DNA from: Bacteroidales bacterium
GTDB taxonomy: Bacteria > Bacteroidota > Bacteroidia > Bacteroidales > P3
Length of the DNA: 42,004 nucleotides
Direction of reading: 5' to 3'
NCBI GenBank assembly: GCA_031262295.1
Contig: JAISIA010000031.1
Span: 1 to 42,004 of the forward strand
Shown: one piece after another, positions 1 through 8,547 of the stretch
Layout: every line of letters begins with the position of its first letter
Numbering within the stretch: the first letter of the stretch is position 1
Notes under the pieces: model-generated
What the model saw: the letters and a program-made list of their open reading frames with translations, nothing else
Database searches by the model: none
What the model was told of the DNA's origin: nothing
Translations under genes and position numbers: made by a program

Positions 1-102
1 GATGATTTTTATGATTCTGATCATCTTTCTGATGTTGGAGCAAAGAAATTTACTTTAATGTTAAATGATTCTTTATTTAATAAAAAGCAATCAATAGAAT
101 AA
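1..102 (+). CDS. 3' end of an SGNH/GDSL-type esterase-like protein (partial)
   Basis: Frame 1 is open from the first base to a TAA at 100-102, giving 33 residues, so the gene begins outside the window. The fragment carries the sequence DSDHLSDVGAKKFT. This matches the C-terminal D-x-x-H block that supplies the catalytic Asp/His pair in SGNH hydrolases, including the AlgJ/DltD-like O-acylation proteins of Bacteroidota, where a 'D-x-x-H-L-(N/S)-x-x-G-A' pattern near the C-terminus is usual. The family assignment rests on this motif alone, and the substrate is unknown. The downstream barrel gene has its own -7 box, so it is probably a separate transcription unit. Confidence 0.5.
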   Translation, partial: DDFYDSDHLSDVGAKKFTLMLNDSLFNKKQSIE

Positions 103-168
103 ATACTTTATCAAAATTATGCCCTCTTTTTATTTTTTCAAAAAAATGATAAAAAGAACAAAATTAAA

Positions 169-223
169 TTTTTTTAACATTTTTATTGTCCATTAACATA
201 TTTTAACTCAAATGTTAAAAAAA
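169..223. repeat. 14-bp perfect inverted repeat, A/T-rich hairpin
   Basis: The left arm TTTTTTTAACATTT (169-182) is perfectly complementary to AAATGTTAAAAAAA (210-223) across a 27-nt loop. It lies between the esterase-like gene and the barrel gene promoter. It could terminate the upstream transcript, although the only long T-run is inside the left arm. The core AAATGTTAAAA recurs in other intergenic regions of this window (near 29517, 33604 and, inverted, 33136 and 33181). Confidence 0.4.
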
Positions 224-256
224 GGTTAAACTGATTTTTTGTGTTTATTATTTACA

Positions 257-264
257 TATCTTTG
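257..264 (+). promoter_or_regulatory. Bacteroidota-type -7 promoter element (TATCTTTG)
   Basis: TATCTTTG fits the TAnnTTTG -7 consensus of the Bacteroidota primary sigma factor. It lies 67 bases upstream of the ATG at 332. A TTTG at 238-241 is a possible -33 element, but the 15-bp spacing is shorter than the usual 19-21, so only the -7 call is firm. Confidence 0.5.
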
Positions 265-331
265 CCGCTGTAATAAAAACTGAAAACAAAAAACTGCATA
301 TAATATTTTTTAATAATAATACTTTTTAATC

Positions 332-1048
332 ATGAAAAAAATATTTTTAATTTTAATATTAATAGGATGTTGTTTTACATCATCTTTTGCACAAGTAGAG
401 AAGTTCTTCTCTTTTGAAATAAATGCAAATACTAAACATTTCTTTCCTAAAAACTATAAATCTGGTGATCGTCCTTTGGGAACTTCAGTAGATAAAGGTA
501 ATTATGAAATATCTTTTTTGCCTGCCTTTAATATAGGAAGATTTAAATTCAATATAGGAGTATCTTATAGTTATTCTAATTATTATTATATCCCTCCAAG
601 TTTATTTGATTCATATCGTCCAAGTGCTGTTGTATCTGATTATAAAATAAATTATATAAATATTCCAATAAATGTTAATTTTAATATTTATAAATATGAT
701 AAAATCTGGTTTAATTGTTTTTTAAGTGGAAGTCTTAATATGATTAATAATGGTGCTCGGTTATTTTATTCAAAAGATAATCCTATAAATACTGAATTGA
801 TAAGAGATAAATCATATAAATGGAAAGATTTTTCATTGCGATTAGGTGTGGAAGTTTCCTTGATAGCGATTAAAAATTTAAAGATAAATATTGCTCCTTT
901 TGCAAATTATCTAATTGATAATAAATTCCAACTATTATCATTGCCACTAACCAGCGCCTCGGACACAAGAGTATCTTTTCCTCGCAAATTTTCATTAGGT
1001 CTTTCCGTTGGATTGGAATATATGTTTAAATTTAGCAAGAAAAATTGA
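332..1048 (+). CDS. Small outer-membrane beta-barrel protein (porin-like)
   Basis: The 238-residue product begins with a clear Sec signal peptide (Lys-Lys, then a run of Ile/Leu, ending near SSFAQ at about residue 21). The rest alternates polar and hydrophobic residues with many Tyr, Phe and Asn and ends in a strand-like sequence, LGLSVGLEYMFKFS. This is the pattern of an 8- to 10-stranded outer-membrane barrel, as in the 'porin family/outer membrane beta-barrel' proteins common in Bacteroidota. No enzymatic motif is visible. The gene is monocistronic: it has its own -7 box upstream and a strong intrinsic terminator 40 bases downstream. The role is unknown; an autotransporter or lipoprotein origin is unlikely because the signal peptide lacks a lipobox. 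Confidence 0.75.
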   Translation: MKKIFLILILIGCCFTSSFAQVEKFFSFEINANTKHFFPKNYKSGDRPLGTSVDKGNYEISFLPAFNIGRFKFNIGVSYSYSNYYYIPPSLFDSYRPSAVVSDYKINYINIPINVNFNIYKYDKIWFNCFLSGSLNMINNGARLFYSKDNPINTELIRDKSYKWKDFSLRLGVEVSLIAIKNLKINIAPFANYLIDNKFQLLSLPLTSASDTRVSFPRKFSLGLSVGLEYMFKFSKKN

Positions 1049-1087
1049 TTGTTTTATAAAAAAATGTAGTTATTAAATAAATTTAAT

Positions 1088-1125
1088 AAGAGGGTATGAT
1101 ATTTTTTCATGCCCTCTTTTTTTAT
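1088..1125 (+). terminator. Rho-independent terminator of the barrel gene
   Basis: AAGAGGGTATGA (1088-1099) pairs with TCATGCCCTCTT (1107-1118) with a single G-U pair and a 7-base loop, followed by a run of T. It sits just after the stop at 1048. A similar 3' arm, ATGCCCTCTTTTT, occurs at 119-131 after the esterase-like gene but has no complementary left arm there. Confidence 0.85.
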
Positions 1126-1189
1126 AATCTGATTAAAAAAACAGCATTTTTTCAAAAAGAATTAAGAATATATAAATTAATACCCACAC

Positions 1190-1225
1190 TTCCGTTAGGA
1201 CAATCAAAAGTCGGTTGCCGACAAA
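1190..1225 (+). repeat. 36-bp intergenic box, copy A
   Basis: The box starts TTCCGTTAGGA and ends GTTGCCGACAAA. It matches copy B at 1361-1396 at about 31 of 36 positions in the same orientation. In this copy GTCGG-TTG-CCGAC forms a small perfect hairpin. It runs directly into the 21-bp-period array. No coding potential is visible. Confidence 0.7.
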
Positions 1226-1327
1226 ACGCTGTTTTAATTTTCTAAATCTTCGTTTTAATTTATTAAATCTTCATTTTAATTTTCTGAAACGCTGTTTTAA
1301 TTTATTAAATCTTCGTTTTAGTTTTAT
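1223..1327 (+). repeat. 21-bp-period tandem repeat array 1 (five units)
   Basis: Five consecutive 21-base units start at 1223, 1244, 1265, 1286 and 1307. Each has AAA(A/T)C at its start and TTTTA at positions 10-14, with variable letters GCTG or TTCG/TTCA between. Two further arrays of the same type and phase lie at 11373-11456 and 33340-33423. Reading frames through the array contain stops, so it is not coding. A period of 21 bp equals about two helical turns, so the A- and T-tracts fall on the same face of the helix. Confidence 0.85.
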
Positions 1328-1360
1328 TAGATTATAAATATAAAAATATAAAATTTTGAA

Positions 1361-1396
1361 TTCCGTTAGGATAAATAAAGGTCTGTTGCCGACAAA
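1361..1396 (+). repeat. 36-bp intergenic box, copy B
   Basis: This is a same-orientation copy of the box at 1190-1225, sharing TTCCGTTAGGA at the start and GTTGCCGACAAA at the end with about five differences. It is followed by CCTTGTTTTAGTAAA, which looks like the start of a decayed repeat unit. The two boxes therefore bracket array 1 at a 171-base interval. Confidence 0.7.
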
Positions 1397-1728
1397 CCTT
1401 GTTTTAGTAAAAAGCTAACTTTAATTTTACGAAAAAATCTATATTTTTTATTTTTTGAACCTTCTTTTTCTTTTACAAAAAGAAAATTTTTGATTTTTAA
1501 TATTAGAAAAACATAAAAATATGGAAAAAATTAAGAAAACTAAAAGAAGAAATTAGTTTTTCTCTTAAAAAAATTGGCAATTTTATATGTTTTTACGCCT
1601 AAATAATTAGAATATTTCATAAAAACATAATCTCTTTAATATATTATATATTATTTTTTAATTTTTTCTTAATTCAAAATATGATTGATAATCATAAAAA
1701 TATTGTTAATTTAGTGCAAATTATTTAT
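1397..1728. other. Gene-free AT-rich spacer before the sphingolipid operon
   Basis: No open frame of useful length is present on either strand. A CTTTTTCTTTT / AAAAAGAAAA inverted pair lies near 1465-1490 and could be a weak terminator-like hairpin. Nothing else could be recognised apart from the -7 box that follows. Confidence 0.6.
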
Positions 1729-1736
1729 TACCTTTG
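1729..1736 (+). promoter_or_regulatory. -7 promoter element for the sphingolipid operon (TACCTTTG)
   Basis: TACCTTTG fits TAnnTTTG and lies 41 bases before the ATG of the serine palmitoyltransferase gene. A TTG at 1703-1705 is a possible -33 element with a somewhat long 23-bp spacer. It is the only good -7 match in the 150 bases before the operon. Confidence 0.55.
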
Positions 1737-1777
1737 CAAAAAGGTAATTCTAATAGTACGAAAATAATATTTTAAGT

Positions 1778-2965
1778 ATGAAACAATTAAAGAATAGATT
1801 CGCTAAATACACCGATCCACAAAAATATAAGGCTTTGGGTATTTATCCTTATTTTAGAACAATTTGTTCAGATCAAGACACAGAGGTAATGATGAATGGT
1901 AGAAAAGTCCTTATGTTTGGTTCTAATAGCTATTTAGGACTTACAAATCACCCTAAAATCATACAAGCAGGAATAGAAGCATTCAAGAAATATGGTTCAG
2001 GCTGTGCAGGTTCTCCTTTCCTTAATGGGACATTAGATATACATATTGAATTAGAAGAAAAATTAGCTGACTTTGTTGGAAAAGAAAAAGCTATAGTTTA
2101 TTCAACGGGTTTTCACACTAATATAGGCGTTATTCCAACTATTGTAGGACGTGGAGACAATCTTATATTGGATGAATTGGATCACGCCTCTATTATTGAA
2201 GGAAGAAGACTTTCTTATGCAAAAAACTTTAAATATCGTCACAATGATATGGCTCATTTGGAGGAAGTATTAAAAAAAATCCCAATAGATGAAATTAAGC
2301 TAATTGTTGTTGATGGAGTATATTCTATGGAAGGAGATTTAGCTCCATTAGATAAAATTATTCCACTTGCAAGAAAATATAATGCAGATGTATATGTTGA
2401 TGAGGCTCACTCTTTGGGAGTTTTCGGAAAAGGTGGAAAAGGAATATGTAATCATTTTGGAGTAAGTGATGATGTGGATCTAATAATGGGAACATTTAGT
2501 AAGTCCTTAGCCACAATAGGAGGCTTTATTGCAACGGATAAGGAGACTATAAACTTCCTTCGTCACCACTCTCGTCCTTATATTTTCTCAGCTTCCATAT
2601 CTCCAAGTGCAACTGCAAGCGTCATTGCAGCCTTAGATGTAATTAAAGAAGAACCTCAAAGAATAGAAAACCTTTGGAAAATTACCAACTATTCATTAGA
2701 TGCTTTCCGCTCCTATGGTTTTGAAATTGGAGGTACTCAATCTCCTATAATTCCTCTTTATATTAGGGATGAAGAAAAGACTTTTGCAATATGCAAAGAA
2801 TTATTTGATGAAGGCGTATTTGTAAATCCTGTTGTCCCTCCTGCATGTTCTCCGGATGCAACTTTGATTCGTTTTTCTCTTATGGCAACTCACACAAAAG
2901 AGCAGGTTGATATTGTTGTTGAGAAATTAGTTAGGATATTTAGAAAATACGGAATAATAAAGTAG
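1778..2965 (+). CDS. spt: Serine palmitoyltransferase (alpha-oxoamine synthase family)
   Basis: This PLP enzyme condenses L-serine with a long-chain acyl thioester to 3-ketosphinganine, the first step of sphingolipid synthesis. The 395 residues cover the whole alpha-oxoamine synthase fold. Visible marks are SNSYLGL (about 50-56), GSGCAGSPFLNGT, the cofactor-stacking DELDHASI block, YVDEAHSLG, and the PLP lysine K242 in GTFSKSLATIGGF. The sister enzymes KBL (glycine acetyltransferase) and BioF have the same fold. I prefer serine palmitoyltransferase because of the sequence style of the Bacteroidota enzyme (GSGCAGSPFLNGTLDIH) and the two following genes, which fit ceramide formation. It is the first gene of a plus-strand run; the next gene starts 17 bases after its stop. 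Confidence 0.85.
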   Translation: MKQLKNRFAKYTDPQKYKALGIYPYFRTICSDQDTEVMMNGRKVLMFGSNSYLGLTNHPKIIQAGIEAFKKYGSGCAGSPFLNGTLDIHIELEEKLADFVGKEKAIVYSTGFHTNIGVIPTIVGRGDNLILDELDHASIIEGRRLSYAKNFKYRHNDMAHLEEVLKKIPIDEIKLIVVDGVYSMEGDLAPLDKIIPLARKYNADVYVDEAHSLGVFGKGGKGICNHFGVSDDVDLIMGTFSKSLATIGGFIATDKETINFLRHHSRPYIFSASISPSATASVIAALDVIKEEPQRIENLWKITNYSLDAFRSYGFEIGGTQSPIIPLYIRDEEKTFAICKELFDEGVFVNPVVPPACSPDATLIRFSLMATHTKEQVDIVVEKLVRIFRKYGIIK

Positions 2966-2982
2966 AACTAAAACCTTATATA

Positions 2983-4110
2983 ATGGGGAAAACAATTACA
3001 ATTTTAGAAGTTAAGGATAAAAAAGGCTTTAACGCATTCTTAAAATTTCCATATAAATTATTCAAAAACGATTCTCAATGGGTGCCATCCCTACTAATGG
3101 ATGAGAGAACTACATTCAATAGAAAGAAAAATCCTGCTTTGGAATTTTGCCAATATAAGATATTTTTGGCAAAGATTGACGATAATGTTGTTGGAAGAAT
3201 TGTTGGAATACTAAATACTAAGTCAAATCAAATATGGAATCAAAAGAGGATGCGTTTTGGTTGGCTTGATTATATAAATGACAAAGAAGTTTTAGAGGCA
3301 CTATTATCTGCTGTTGAACAATGGGCAAAAAAAGAAGGAATGGATGAAGTTGTAGGTCCAATGGGATTTACCGATATGGACAAGGAAGGAATGATGGTTG
3401 AGGGTTTTGATATTGATTGTCCAATGGCGTGTTACTACAATCCAAGCTACTATCCCTTGCTTATAGAGCAACTAAATTATAGGAAAGAGGTTGATTGGGT
3501 TCAATATCAAATGGCAGCTTCTCAACCCATACCAGAGAAACTTGCAAGGGTAAATCAGGCAATAAAGGATAAGTACAAATTAAAGATAGTTGAGAAACTG
3601 AAAAAGAAGGAAATTGTTAGGCGTTATGGCAATAAACTATTCCAAACCATAAATGCTTCTTTTAAAGACCTATTTGGCTATGTTCCTTTAAATGATAGGC
3701 AGATTGATTTCTATGTTAAGCAATATTTTCCCTTTATTGATATTCGTTTAGTTTGCTTTATTGTGGATGAAAATGACGATATTGTTGCCTTTGGTGTTTC
3801 AATGCCATCCCTATCTGAGGCATTGAGGAAAGGAAAAGGAAAATTATTCCCCTTTGGATGGTACTATTTGTTAAAGGCATTAAAGAATTTTGAAAAAATT
3901 GACCTATATCTAAATGGTGTTTCCCCACTATGGCAAAACAAAGGAATACATTCGCTATACTATGTTGAGATGAATAAACGCTATATCGCCTTAGGCTCAA
4001 AGACAGCTATTGCAAATCCTCAATTGGAAACAAATCAGGCTTCTCAAATATGGGAAAAATATGATAGTAAATTAGCAATACGCCGTAGGGCATACATAAA
4101 ACAAATTTAA
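2983..4110 (+). CDS. GNAT-like protein, candidate bacterial ceramide synthase
   Basis: The 375-residue soluble protein has two halves. An N-terminal part contains a GNAT-like core (FLAKIDDNVVGRIVGILN at about 60-80, followed by EGMDEVVGPMGFTDMDKEGMMVEGFD), and a second part carries GNAT-like strands and helices (LVCFIVDENDDIVAFGVSMPSL). It lacks a signal peptide and membrane segments. Proteins of this type are widespread beside spt in Bacteroidota. In Caulobacter, bacterial N-acylation of the sphingoid base is performed by a GNAT-superfamily ceramide synthase encoded near spt, so N-acyltransferase is my preferred role. This is inference from context and fold and the exact family match was not checked. 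It sits between spt and a reductase-like gene with short spacers, suggesting one operon. Confidence 0.6.
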   Translation: MGKTITILEVKDKKGFNAFLKFPYKLFKNDSQWVPSLLMDERTTFNRKKNPALEFCQYKIFLAKIDDNVVGRIVGILNTKSNQIWNQKRMRFGWLDYINDKEVLEALLSAVEQWAKKEGMDEVVGPMGFTDMDKEGMMVEGFDIDCPMACYYNPSYYPLLIEQLNYRKEVDWVQYQMAASQPIPEKLARVNQAIKDKYKLKIVEKLKKKEIVRRYGNKLFQTINASFKDLFGYVPLNDRQIDFYVKQYFPFIDIRLVCFIVDENDDIVAFGVSMPSLSEALRKGKGKLFPFGWYYLLKALKNFEKIDLYLNGVSPLWQNKGIHSLYYVEMNKRYIALGSKTAIANPQLETNQASQIWEKYDSKLAIRRRAYIKQI

Positions 4111-4121
4111 TTTTTTTTTCA

Positions 4122-5105
4122 ATGCAAAAAGTTTTAGTTACAGGAGCAAGTGGTTTTATTGGAAGTACCTTAGTAGATAAACTTCTTCAAGAAGGGTATG
4201 AGGTATTTGCTGCCATAAGAAAAACATCCAATAAGGGATATTTAAGAGATAAGAGAATAAAATTCATAACCCTAAATTATGAAAATGAGAAATTGTTAAG
4301 ACAAACCTTAGAAAAGGAGAACTTCTATGCAGTTTTTCATCTTGCAGCACTAACAAAGGCAGAAAAAAAGGAGGACTTCTATAAGGTAAATTTTGAATAC
4401 ACTAAGAATTTGGTTGATGCCCTAAATGGAATTGATACAAAACTTATATTCTTTAGTAGTTTTGCCTCCCATGGTCCATCAGAGGAAGTTAATTTTTCAG
4501 CAGCTAAGGTTGAAGATAAGAACAATCCCAACACAGAATATGGAAAATCTAAGTTAAAAGCAGAGGAGTACATAAATGAAAACTTTAAGGGAAGGTATAT
4601 AATTTTGCGTCCAACCGGAGTTTATGGTCCAAAAGAGACGGACTATTATGTATATTTTAAAACAATAAGCAATCATTTAGAACCATATCTTGGATTTATT
4701 CCTCAGAGATTAACCTTTGTTTATGTGGATGACTTAGTTTCGGTGGCTATTTTAGCAATGAATAGTTCAATAAGTGGGAAAACATACTTTGTAAGTGATG
4801 GAAACCTATACTTAGATACCGAATTTGCTCAAATAACAAAACAAGTTATGGGAACATGGACCTTAAAAATAAAGTTCCCTCTTTTCATTGTTGCCTTTAT
4901 AAGCTCAATTATGGAGTGTATAGGGAGAATAACAGGACAACTTTTTACGTTAAACAAAGACAAGTACAATATTTTAAAGGCAAGAAATTGGAATTGCGAT
5001 ATAGATAAATTAAAAAAGGATTTACATTATACTCCTAAGATTTTCTTAGAAGAAGGAGTAGAAAAGACAATTAAATGGTATAAGGATGAGGGTTGGCTAA
5101 GATGA
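4122..5105 (+). CDS. NAD(P)-dependent epimerase/reductase, candidate ceramide reductase
   Basis: The 327-residue protein is an extended short-chain dehydrogenase. GASGFIGS (8-15) is the Rossmann dinucleotide loop, HLAALT (73-78) follows, and the catalytic Tyr-x-x-x-Lys is Y140-K144 (EYGKSK), with FFSSFASHG supplying the Ser. RPTGVYGP (about 159-166) is typical of the NAD-dependent epimerase/dehydratase family. In bacterial ceramide synthesis an epimerase-like protein reduces the 3-keto group after N-acylation, and linkage to spt and a GNAT-like gene makes that the likely role here. A sugar-nucleotide epimerase role remains possible, but no glycan genes are nearby. The start lies 11 bases after the previous stop. 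Confidence 0.65.
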   Translation: MQKVLVTGASGFIGSTLVDKLLQEGYEVFAAIRKTSNKGYLRDKRIKFITLNYENEKLLRQTLEKENFYAVFHLAALTKAEKKEDFYKVNFEYTKNLVDALNGIDTKLIFFSSFASHGPSEEVNFSAAKVEDKNNPNTEYGKSKLKAEEYINENFKGRYIILRPTGVYGPKETDYYVYFKTISNHLEPYLGFIPQRLTFVYVDDLVSVAILAMNSSISGKTYFVSDGNLYLDTEFAQITKQVMGTWTLKIKFPLFIVAFISSIMECIGRITGQLFTLNKDKYNILKARNWNCDIDKLKKDLHYTPKIFLEEGVEKTIKWYKDEGWLR

Positions 5106-5136
5106 TAATCCTTTTCTTTGAGTTATAAAGAAGATA

Positions 5137-8100
5137 ATGAGGGGTGATGTTATAAGTGAAAAACTAAATAGGTTTATAAGAAAATACTATAAGAATCAAT
5201 TAATAAAAGGAGGGATATATTCTTTTATTGCTTTGGTTAGTTTTTTCTTATTGCTTAATTTAATTGAGTATTTTGGATATAATTCTTCACTTGTCCGCTC
5301 CATATTATTCTATTTATTCCTTATTATTGCAATACTCATACTCTATTTCCTTATAATAATACCTCTATTACGTCTATTTAACCTAAAAAAGAACCTATCT
5401 CATAAGGATGCAGCAAGGATAATTGGGGAACATTTCCCACAAATAGATGACAAACTTTTAAATCTACTCCAATTAAAAGATATTTCCTTAGATGAACCCT
5501 CTGAAATTTTGGAGGCAAGTATTGAGCAAAAAACCAAAGAACTTTCACCTATTGCCTTTGTAAAGGCAATTGATTTTAAGAAAAACAAGAAATATGTAAA
5601 GTGGATTTTTGTTGTAGTTCTCCTAACAATTGTCCTATCACTTGTTTTTCCAAATTTTCTTAGTGAGCCAACAAAGAGATATATTTTCTATGACAAATAT
5701 TTTGAAAAGCCATCACCCTTTTCCTTTGTCCTTTTGAATAAAAACTTAAAGGTTTTAAAGAATGAGGATATAGAAATCCTTGTTCAAATTAAGGGAGACT
5801 ATCTTGTGGAGGAGGTAGATATTGTTATAGAAGGAAATATCTTTACTATGCAAAAGGAAAAGAAAGATCTCTTTTCCTATAAAATAAAGAATATTCAAAA
5901 AAACTCCTATTTTTTCTTTCAGGCATCAGGTTTTGAGAGTAAGAAATACAAAATAGAGGTTAATCCAAAGCCAATACTAAGGAGTTTAAAATATAGAATT
6001 ATTCCTCCCTCTTATACAAATATTCCTCCCTCTCAATATGCAGATTTAACCAATTTAACTATTCCAAAGGGTAGTGTAGTTTTTTGGAAGGCAGTAACAA
6101 GCACAACAAAGGAAGTTTTCTTTTCTTTTAATGATAAACAAGAGGTTTTTAATCCCGATAATAATGATGTGGTGGAATTTTCCAAGAAAATACTATCCTC
6201 TTTTTCTTATAATATAACTACAAAGAACGACTATACAACTTTTAATGATTCAATAGAGTTTTCAATTTCAATAATTGAGGACAACTATCCTTTTATATCC
6301 GTTATAAAAAAGCAAGATTCCTTGTTTTCGGATATGGTATATTTTTGGGGAAATATTAAGGATGATTATGGATTTTCTCGTTTAGAGTTCCATATTCAAA
6401 AAAACACTTCTTCCATTTCAGATAAGGATAATAGGGAAAATGAAATTAAAATAAATATACCTATTAATAAAGGAGAAAATATCCAAGAGTTCTACTATGC
6501 ATACAATTTAAATAATTTGGATATTGCACAAGGAGAGAAAGCGAATTACTATTTTGAGATTTGGGATAATGATTTAATTAATGGGAATAAGGCAACAAGG
6601 TCAAGTGTATTTACTTTTGAAAAGCCCTCAAAAGAAAGTATAGATAGTCTAATTAGTAAAAACTCTTCTCAAATTAAAAGTTCCACAAGTGGAAATATGA
6701 ACCAATTGAAGCAAATTCAAAAAGAAATAGAGGATATTAATAAGAGGATGTTGGATAAAAAGGAAGTTTCTTGGCAGGATAAAAAGGAATTAAATAGTTT
6801 AATTGAAAAACAAGAGCAGGTTAAGAAAATATTGGATGAGCTTAGTCAAAAGATAAAGGAAAATAATCGTTTGGATGAAAGAATATCCTCGCAAAAAAGT
6901 GAAGAAATCATTAATAGGGAAAAAGAATTGGAGAAATTATATGAAGAATTATCAAAACAAATTGATGAGGAATTTAAAAAACTATTGGACGAAAACATAA
7001 AAAAAGAAGACATAAAAAACATATTGGATAAGCTACAATCAAATAATAAACATTTAGAAAAAGAATTGGATAGGGCATTGGAAATGTTTAAGCGTTTGGA
7101 AGTAGAAAAAAAGATGGAAGAGACAATAAACAAATTAAATTCTTTATCAAAAGAGCAAAAAGAACTCTCAAAAAAGACAAAAGAAAAAGGAGATAAGGAT
7201 AGTCTTTTAAAGGAACAGGAGAAAATAAATAAAGAATTTGAGGATATAAAAAAAGACATTAAAGATATAAAACAAAAAGCTGAGAAGTTGGAAGAGACAC
7301 AAAAGATAGAGGAAAACAAGGAAAAACAAGACTCAATTTCTGCTTTGCAAAAAGATATTCAAAAACAATTGGAGAAAAATCAAAATAATAAGGCTTCACA
7401 AAATCAAAACAAGGCAGCAGATAAGATGGAAGAGATGGCAAATAGCCTATCTTCTCAAATGGAAGAAAACAATCAGGAGCAGTTGGCAGAAGATGTAAAT
7501 GAGGTTCGTCAGCTTTTAAAGAATTTAATAAAACTTTCTTTTTCGCAAGAAGAGCTTATAGATAAGGTAAGGCAGACTTCGGTGACAGATCCTTTATATC
7601 AGGATATAATAAATAAGCAAAACATCATTAAAAATCAGTTTAAACAAATTTCAGATAGTCTTTTTGCTATGAGCAAAAGACAACCTCAAATTGGGAGTGT
7701 TGTAAATAAGGAAGTCAATTCAATAGAAGAACAAATAGGTCTTTCATTGGACAAATTATTAAAATACAATCAAGGGTTCTATAATACATATAAGAATACT
7801 CAGGCATCAACTAACCAACAGTATTCAATGACTGCGATGAACAATTTATCACTATTGTTGGCAGAAAGTTTGGATAAGATGCAAAATAATCTAAAATCAA
7901 TGATGAAGAGCAAGGGAAAGAGTAAGAGTAATTCCCAAAACTCTTGTCCATCTCCCGGAAATACCCAAAGCAAATCTCAAAACTTAAAGGATATTGGCAA
8001 GATGCAAGAGGCATTAAACAAGGAAATGGAAAGGTTAAAGAAGGAATTAGATAAGCAAAAAGGAAAGAATAAGGGTAGTGGAACAATTGGAGAGGGTGCT

Positions 8101-8529
8101 CAAATTAATGAAGAGCTTGTGAAAATGGCAGCCCAACAGGAGATGATACGCAAATTAATGGAACAATATGCAAAAGAATTGAAGGAAAAACAAGGAAAGG
8201 GGTCAAGGGAAGTTGATAATTTTATCAAACAAATGGAACAAACCGAAAAAGATATCGTAAATAAAGCTATAAATAATCAGACTCTAATGCGTCAAAAAAA
8301 CATTCTAACAAGAATGTTAGAGCATGAAAAAGCTCAAAAAGAAAAAGAGAAAGACAATAAAAGAGAGTCTAAGGAAGGAAAAGAAATATTTGAAGAAAAC
8401 AAAAAGGCTATTGAAGAGTTTAAAAAGATAAAAAATAAGGAAATAGACACTTTTAAAGAAGTTCCAGCAGAATTTTCTCCATTATATAAGGAGAAAACAA
8501 ACGATTTTTTTTATAACTTTGGCTCGTAA
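5137..8529 (+). CDS. DUF4175-like large membrane and coiled-coil protein
   Basis: The 1130-residue protein has two membrane helices near 24-46 and 54-80 and a third at about 154-172. A beta-rich periplasmic-type region follows, with a PPSYTN-x-PPSQY motif near 290 and a second module to about 490. Roughly residues 515-1110 form a very Lys/Glu/Gln-rich coiled coil, with Gln/Asn/Ser-rich stretches near 740-790 and 920-955. Proteins of this build are annotated as DUF4175 and often precede a small ATP-binding protein, ybeY and mnmG in Bacteroidota, as they do here. No enzymatic motif is visible. A role at the cell envelope is inferred from topology only. Long reverse-strand open frames within the coiled-coil region are composition artefacts. 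Confidence 0.7.
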   Translation: MRGDVISEKLNRFIRKYYKNQLIKGGIYSFIALVSFFLLLNLIEYFGYNSSLVRSILFYLFLIIAILILYFLIIIPLLRLFNLKKNLSHKDAARIIGEHFPQIDDKLLNLLQLKDISLDEPSEILEASIEQKTKELSPIAFVKAIDFKKNKKYVKWIFVVVLLTIVLSLVFPNFLSEPTKRYIFYDKYFEKPSPFSFVLLNKNLKVLKNEDIEILVQIKGDYLVEEVDIVIEGNIFTMQKEKKDLFSYKIKNIQKNSYFFFQASGFESKKYKIEVNPKPILRSLKYRIIPPSYTNIPPSQYADLTNLTIPKGSVVFWKAVTSTTKEVFFSFNDKQEVFNPDNNDVVEFSKKILSSFSYNITTKNDYTTFNDSIEFSISIIEDNYPFISVIKKQDSLFSDMVYFWGNIKDDYGFSRLEFHIQKNTSSISDKDNRENEIKINIPINKGENIQEFYYAYNLNNLDIAQGEKANYYFEIWDNDLINGNKATRSSVFTFEKPSKESIDSLISKNSSQIKSSTSGNMNQLKQIQKEIEDINKRMLDKKEVSWQDKKELNSLIEKQEQVKKILDELSQKIKENNRLDERISSQKSEEIINREKELEKLYEELSKQIDEEFKKLLDENIKKEDIKNILDKLQSNNKHLEKELDRALEMFKRLEVEKKMEETINKLNSLSKEQKELSKKTKEKGDKDSLLKEQEKINKEFEDIKKDIKDIKQKAEKLEETQKIEENKEKQDSISALQKDIQKQLEKNQNNKASQNQNKAADKMEEMANSLSSQMEENNQEQLAEDVNEVRQLLKNLIKLSFSQEELIDKVRQTSVTDPLYQDIINKQNIIKNQFKQISDSLFAMSKRQPQIGSVVNKEVNSIEEQIGLSLDKLLKYNQGFYNTYKNTQASTNQQYSMTAMNNLSLLLAESLDKMQNNLKSMMKSKGKSKSNSQNSCPSPGNTQSKSQNLKDIGKMQEALNKEMERLKKELDKQKGKNKGSGTIGEGAQINEELVKMAAQQEMIRKLMEQYAKELKEKQGKGSREVDNFIKQMEQTEKDIVNKAINNQTLMRQKNILTRMLEHEKAQKEKEKDNKRESKEGKEIFEENKKAIEEFKKIKNKEIDTFKEVPAEFSPLYKEKTNDFFYNFGS

Positions 8530-8547
8530 AAGCAAAACTAATAAGAT

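Noticed and set aside
1223..1327. Possible CRISPR array
   Set aside because: Units are strictly 21 bases with no separate spacers, the variation is within the unit, and no cas genes are present.
6846..8086. Long reverse-strand open frames opposite the DUF4175-like gene
   Set aside because: They are rich in Ser/Phe/Leu/Cys as expected from the complement of Lys/Glu/Gln codons, have no promoter, and lie wholly within a clear gene.
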